Assembly: GCA_003023105.1 (NCBI GenBank) | Contig: PXSZ01000025.1 | Coordinates: 1-16,321, forward strand | Reading direction: 5' to 3' | Source of the DNA: Bacteroidetes bacterium QH_10_64_37 | Lineage (GTDB): Bacteria > Bacteroidota > Rhodothermia > Rhodothermales > Salinibacteraceae | Length of the DNA: 16,321 nt | In this document: positions 13,655-16,321 of the stretch, in pieces | Position numbering within the stretch: position 1 is the first letter of the stretch | How the letters are laid out: every line of letters starts with the position of its first letter | Notes under the pieces: generated by a model | Database searches by the model: none | Told to the model about the DNA's origin: nothing | What the model saw: only the letters and a program-made list of their open reading frames with translations | Made by a program: the position numbers and the translations under genes

Positions 13655-15013
13655 CTATCCCGTGAGCTGCCGGTACTTGCGCACGATGCTGAAGGCCATC
13701 TCCAGGGACTGCTCGTAGTTGAGCCGGGGGTCGACGCGCGACTTGTAGGCGCGTTCGAGGTCGTCCGCGCTCAGTCCGCGCGCCCCGCCGGTGCACTCGG
13801 TCACATTCTCGCCGGTGAGCTCAAAATGCACGCCGCCCAGGTAAGAGCCCTCCGCCGCGTGAATGTCGAAGACTTGTTCGAGCTCGCCGAGGATGTTGTC
13901 GAAGTGGCGCGTCTTGGTGCCGTTGACGGTCGTCTCGGTGTTGCCGTGCATCGGGTCCGAGACCCAGAGCACCGACTGCCCGGTGGCCTGCACCGCCTCG
14001 ATGAGGCCGGGAAGGCGATCCCCGATGGCGTCCGCTCCCAGGCGCGTGATGAGCGTGAGCTTTCCGGGTTCGTCCTCCGGGTCGAGCGTGCGGACCAGCG
14101 TCTGGAGCCGAGAGGGCGTCATGTCCGGTCCCACCTTCAGCCCCACCGGATTCTCGATCCCACGCGCGTACTCGACGTGCGCCTTGGTGGGCTGATTGGT
14201 CCGCTTGCCCACCCAGGGCAGGTGTGCGCCGAGGTTGTAGATGCCGTCCTTGTGGGGCACCGACCGCGAGAGGGCCTCCTCGTAGGGCAGCAGCAGCGCC
14301 TCGTGGCTCGTGTAGAACGTGACGCTCTGGAGAGAGTCGAGCTTCTCGTCGGTCACGGCCTCCAGGAAGTCGAGCGTGTCCTCGATGGCGTCGACGATGG
14401 CGTGGTACTCCTCCGCCAGCGGCGAGTGCTCCATGAAGTCGAGGTCCCAGTACTCCGGGTGCCGCAGGTCCGCAAAGCCGCCCTCAGCCAGGGCTCGCAC
14501 GAGGTTGAGCGTGAGCGAGGAGCTGGAGTACGCCTCCACCATCCGCTCCGGATCGGGGTGGCGCGCCTCGGCCGTAAACTGGGGGCCGTTAATGATGTCG
14601 CCCCGGTAGCTGGGGAGGGTGGTGCCATCGCGGGTCTCGGTGTCCGAGGAGCGGGGCTTGGCGTACTGGCCGGCAAAGCGCCCCACCCGCACGATGCGCG
14701 TGTTGAGCCCGTAGGTGAGCACGAGGCTCATCTGCATCAAAATCTTGAGCCGGCTCGTAATGGCGTCCGCCCGGCAATTCCCGAACGACTCGGCACACTC
14801 GCCGCCCTGCAGGAGAAAGCGCTCGCCCTGCGCGGCACGCGCGAGCTCCGACTTTAGGTTTTCCACCTCCCAGGAGGTGACGAGCGGAGGCAGGGCCGAG
14901 ACGTGATCCAGCGCCTCCTCCAGCGCCGCCTCGTCCGGATAGGTGGGCTGCTGGAGGGCCTCCTTCTCGCGCCAGGAGCGAAGGGACCAGTCGTGAACGG
15001 CGGATTGGGACAT
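13655..15013 (-). CDS. class II 3-deoxy-7-phosphoheptulonate (DAHP) synthase
   Basis: The enzyme condenses phosphoenolpyruvate and erythrose 4-phosphate to DAHP, the first step of the shikimate pathway, in the cytoplasm. The 452-residue protein is of the plant-like class II type. It opens with WSLRSWREKEALQQPTYPD (9-27), then has LLQGGECAESF (67-77) with metal-ligand Cys73 and RIVRVGRFAGQYAKPRS (106-122). The other expected ligands are His356 (SDPMHGNT), Glu398 (GGVHFELTGENVTEC) and Asp428 (SRVDPRLN). All ligands are present. The start at ATG 15013 fits the family; an in-frame ATG at 15022 adds three residues. The open frame continues much further upstream, but that part is antisense to the next regulator gene. 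It is divergent from that regulator and convergent with the M42 gene. Confidence 0.95.
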   Translation of the reverse strand: MSQSAVHDWSLRSWREKEALQQPTYPDEAALEEALDHVSALPPLVTSWEVENLKSELARAAQGERFLLQGGECAESFGNCRADAITSRLKILMQMSLVLTYGLNTRIVRVGRFAGQYAKPRSSDTETRDGTTLPSYRGDIINGPQFTAEARHPDPERMVEAYSSSSLTLNLVRALAEGGFADLRHPEYWDLDFMEHSPLAEEYHAIVDAIEDTLDFLEAVTDEKLDSLQSVTFYTSHEALLLPYEEALSRSVPHKDGIYNLGAHLPWVGKRTNQPTKAHVEYARGIENPVGLKVGPDMTPSRLQTLVRTLDPEDEPGKLTLITRLGADAIGDRLPGLIEAVQATGQSVLWVSDPMHGNTETTVNGTKTRHFDNILGELEQVFDIHAAEGSYLGGVHFELTGENVTECTGGARGLSADDLERAYKSRVDPRLNYEQSLEMAFSIVRKYRQLTG

Positions 15014-15208
15014 AGGCAACATCGGTGGGGGTGCGTTCTGGAAATTGTCGACTACACGCCCTACGAGCCGCATATTCACACGTTTCCCGGGAATTGGGGA
15101 CAGATCCCCGGAGGCATCACTGGTGCGGCGCGCCCGTAACAATTTCCCGAGTGATGTCGACGGACTGGGAAACCTTCGCTTTCGATTACACCAACGAGGC
15201 CTGCACCT
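15014..15208. promoter_or_regulatory. divergent promoter region: DAHP synthase / response regulator
   Basis: The 195-base gap between divergent genes holds a 9-bp perfect inverted repeat, GGAAATTGT (15040-15048) and ACAATTTCC (15139-15147), and a related GGGAATTGG between them near 15089. These could be regulator-binding sites for either gene. Promoter boxes cannot be assigned with confidence. Confidence 0.4.
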
Positions 15209-15937
15209 GTGACGACCCCCGCCGGGAAGCGCGTTCTGCTCGTCGAAGACGACGACGACATTGCCGATCTGCTCGATCTCCATCTCAGCGACGAGGGGCA
15301 TCGGGTGGAGGTAGTGGGCAACGGCGACGAGGGGCTGGAGCGCGCCCTGGACGAGGAGTACGACCTCATTGTCCTCGACATCATGCTGCCGGGCACCGAC
15401 GGATTTGACATCTGCCGCCGGCTGCGCCAGGAGCAGTGCCCGACGCCGATCCTCATGGTAACCGCCAAGACGGAGGAGGTAGACAAGGTGCTGGGGCTGG
15501 AACTGGGAGCCGACGACTACATCACCAAGCCCTTTAGCATCCGCGAGGTGCTGGCGCGCGTGAAGGCCCTCTTCCGGCGCGTGGAGGTGGACCAGGAGGC
15601 CCAGCAAGACGACACTGCCTCTCCCATTGAGCTCGGCGGCCTGGTGGTGGAGCCGGAGAAGCGGAAAGTCCTCGTCGGCGGAGAGCCGGTGGACCTCACG
15701 AGTAAAGAGTTTGAGCTCCTTCTTCTCTTCGCTCAGAATCCGGGCCGGGCCTACAGCCGCGATGAGCTGCTCGACGAGGTGTGGGGCTACCAGTACAGCG
15801 GCTACAGCCACACCGTCAACACCCACATCAACCGCCTGCGCAACAAGATTGAGCCGAACCCGTCCGACCCCCGGTACGTGAAGACGGTGTGGGGGATGGG
15901 CTACCGATTTGCCGAGCCGGAGGAGCTTGCTGCGTAG
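15209..15937 (+). CDS. OmpR/PhoB-type response regulator, paired with downstream kinase
   Basis: The 242-residue protein has a receiver domain (about 7-122) with LLVEDDDD (acidic residues 13-15), phosphoacceptor Asp57 in DLIVLDIMLPGTDGF, Thr85 in MVTAKTE and Lys107 in YITKPFS. A short acidic linker leads to a winged-helix domain (about 138-236) with LTSKEFELLLLFAQNPGRAY, RDELLDEVWGYQYSGYS, HTVNTHINRLRNKIEPNP and VWGMGYRF. The start is a GTG at 15209, with GAGG nine bases upstream (15196-15199); no ATG in this frame lies closer to the receiver domain. The stop overlaps the first unit of a periodic repeat, and a sensor kinase gene begins 145 bases downstream, so this is the regulator of a probable two-component system. 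The signal is unknown. Confidence 0.95.
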   Translation: MTTPAGKRVLLVEDDDDIADLLDLHLSDEGHRVEVVGNGDEGLERALDEEYDLIVLDIMLPGTDGFDICRRLRQEQCPTPILMVTAKTEEVDKVLGLELGADDYITKPFSIREVLARVKALFRRVEVDQEAQQDDTASPIELGGLVVEPEKRKVLVGGEPVDLTSKEFELLLLFAQNPGRAYSRDELLDEVWGYQYSGYSHTVNTHINRLRNKIEPNPSDPRYVKTVWGMGYRFAEPEELAA

Positions 15938-16010
15938 TGCGCATTTCGTAGTGCGTATTTCGTGCTTCGGAGCTACTTACGCAATACGCACGACGCAATA
16001 CGAACTCCCT
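15933..16010. repeat. 7-bp periodic repeats forming a stem-loop between regulator and kinase genes
   Basis: CGTAGTGCGCATTT (15933-15946) is repeated at once as CGTAGTGCGTATTT (15947-15960), and both follow a 7-base period. The right arm (about 15979-16005) has the same period in inverse orientation (TACGCAA-type units). GTGCGTATT (15951-15959) pairs perfectly with AATACGCAC (15984-15992), followed inward by CGT/ACG after one mismatch. A stable hairpin is expected in the transcript between the two genes. The first repeat unit contains the regulator's TAG stop. Confidence 0.7.
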
Positions 16011-16082
16011 GATCCTGACTTTTCCCGGTTCTCTCCGCCGTCCTACTCCACGGGTCACCCATCACGGTCCCCCTCAACCCCT

Positions 16083-16321
16083 ATGCTCAACAGCTTCTAC
16101 GCCAAGCTGAGCGCCCTTTTCCTCGTGCTCATTGTAGGGCTCGGGGTGATCCTGGCGACGCTCGGGATGCGGGCTGCCCGCCAGTACGCCGACGAGGTGG
16201 AGCAGAAGCTCAACCGCACCCTGGCGGAGGAAATGGTCCCGCGCTTCGAGCCGCATCTCAAAGATAGCATCGACACCGAGTCCATCGAGGCGACGATCCA
16301 GGACATGACGGGCATCAACCG
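16083..16321 (+). CDS. sensor histidine kinase, N-terminal part (cut by window edge)
   Basis: An open frame from ATG 16083 runs off the window after 79 full codons. It starts MLNSFYAKLSALFLVLIVGL, with a transmembrane segment at about residues 9-28, then a charged, helical extracytoplasmic start (ARQYADEVEQKLNRTLAEEM) typical of the sensor part of membrane histidine kinases. No kinase domain is visible because the window ends. The call depends on its position directly downstream of an OmpR-type regulator and on the topology. The stem-loop upstream may affect its expression relative to the regulator. Confidence 0.7.
   Translation, partial: MLNSFYAKLSALFLVLIVGLGVILATLGMRAARQYADEVEQKLNRTLAEEMVPRFEPHLKDSIDTESIEATIQDMTGIN

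Noticed and set aside
13529..14857. 442-residue forward open frame
   Set aside because: Antisense to the DAHP synthase gene, whose reading frame carries all metal-ligand motifs; the forward translation looks like mirror-codon artefact.
15014..15826. N-terminal extension of the DAHP synthase frame to a 723-residue protein
   Set aside because: The extension is antisense to a well-formed response regulator gene and has no DAHP synthase resemblance; the family N-terminus starts at about 15013.

Overview
The window is gene-dense, high-GC bacterial chromosome. Several proteins, notably the RtcB-family protein, the PhoX-like protein and the response regulators, are rich in Asp and Glu, as in salt-in halophiles. 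Together with family-level resemblance of the gene products, this suggests a Salinibacter-like member of the Rhodothermota/Bacteroidota. That assignment is inference from composition and recalled families; no search was run. No tRNA, rRNA, CRISPR array, complete insertion sequence or phage gene was seen.

Layout. 1-181: the end of radA. 475-2501: a three-gene set of an ECF-type sigma factor, a single-pass membrane protein in the anti-sigma position, and a secreted protein with a long charged C-terminal coiled coil. 2674-3960: a secreted N-acetylmuramoyl-L-alanine amidase, followed by a small lipoprotein (4057-4605). Then a reverse-strand ridA, divergent from mnmA (tRNA 2-thiouridylase), and an RtcB-family gene downstream of mnmA. 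8529-10685: an OmpR-type response regulator directly upstream of a Tat-exported PhoX-type phosphatase. A second OmpR-type regulator lies on the reverse strand (10947-11663). After a 665-base gene-free stretch comes an M42 aminopeptidase, convergent with a class II DAHP synthase gene (shikimate pathway entry). Finally a third OmpR-type regulator is followed by the start of its probable sensor kinase, cut by the window edge.

How the genes work together. The window mixes housekeeping (radA, mnmA, ridA, the DAHP synthase gene) with envelope and signalling functions (sigma/anti-sigma set, amidase, lipoprotein, three response regulators, PhoX). Two of the three regulators lack an adjacent kinase. 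The regulator-phoX pair suggests a phosphate-acquisition unit, and the last regulator-kinase pair is a conventional two-component system.

The most interesting parts are these. (1) The RtcB-family protein has lost the metal-binding Cys and other canonical active-site residues while keeping the histidine nucleophile. (2) A 216-bp non-coding element at 11799-12014 has 15-bp perfect terminal inverted repeats and a TCA target duplication, so it looks like a MITE. (3) A roughly 220-250 bp imperfect palindrome with 8-bp-period ends lies between two convergent genes. (4) Two other intergenic islands are built of degenerate 7-bp periodic repeats, one folding into a stem-loop between a response regulator and its kinase.
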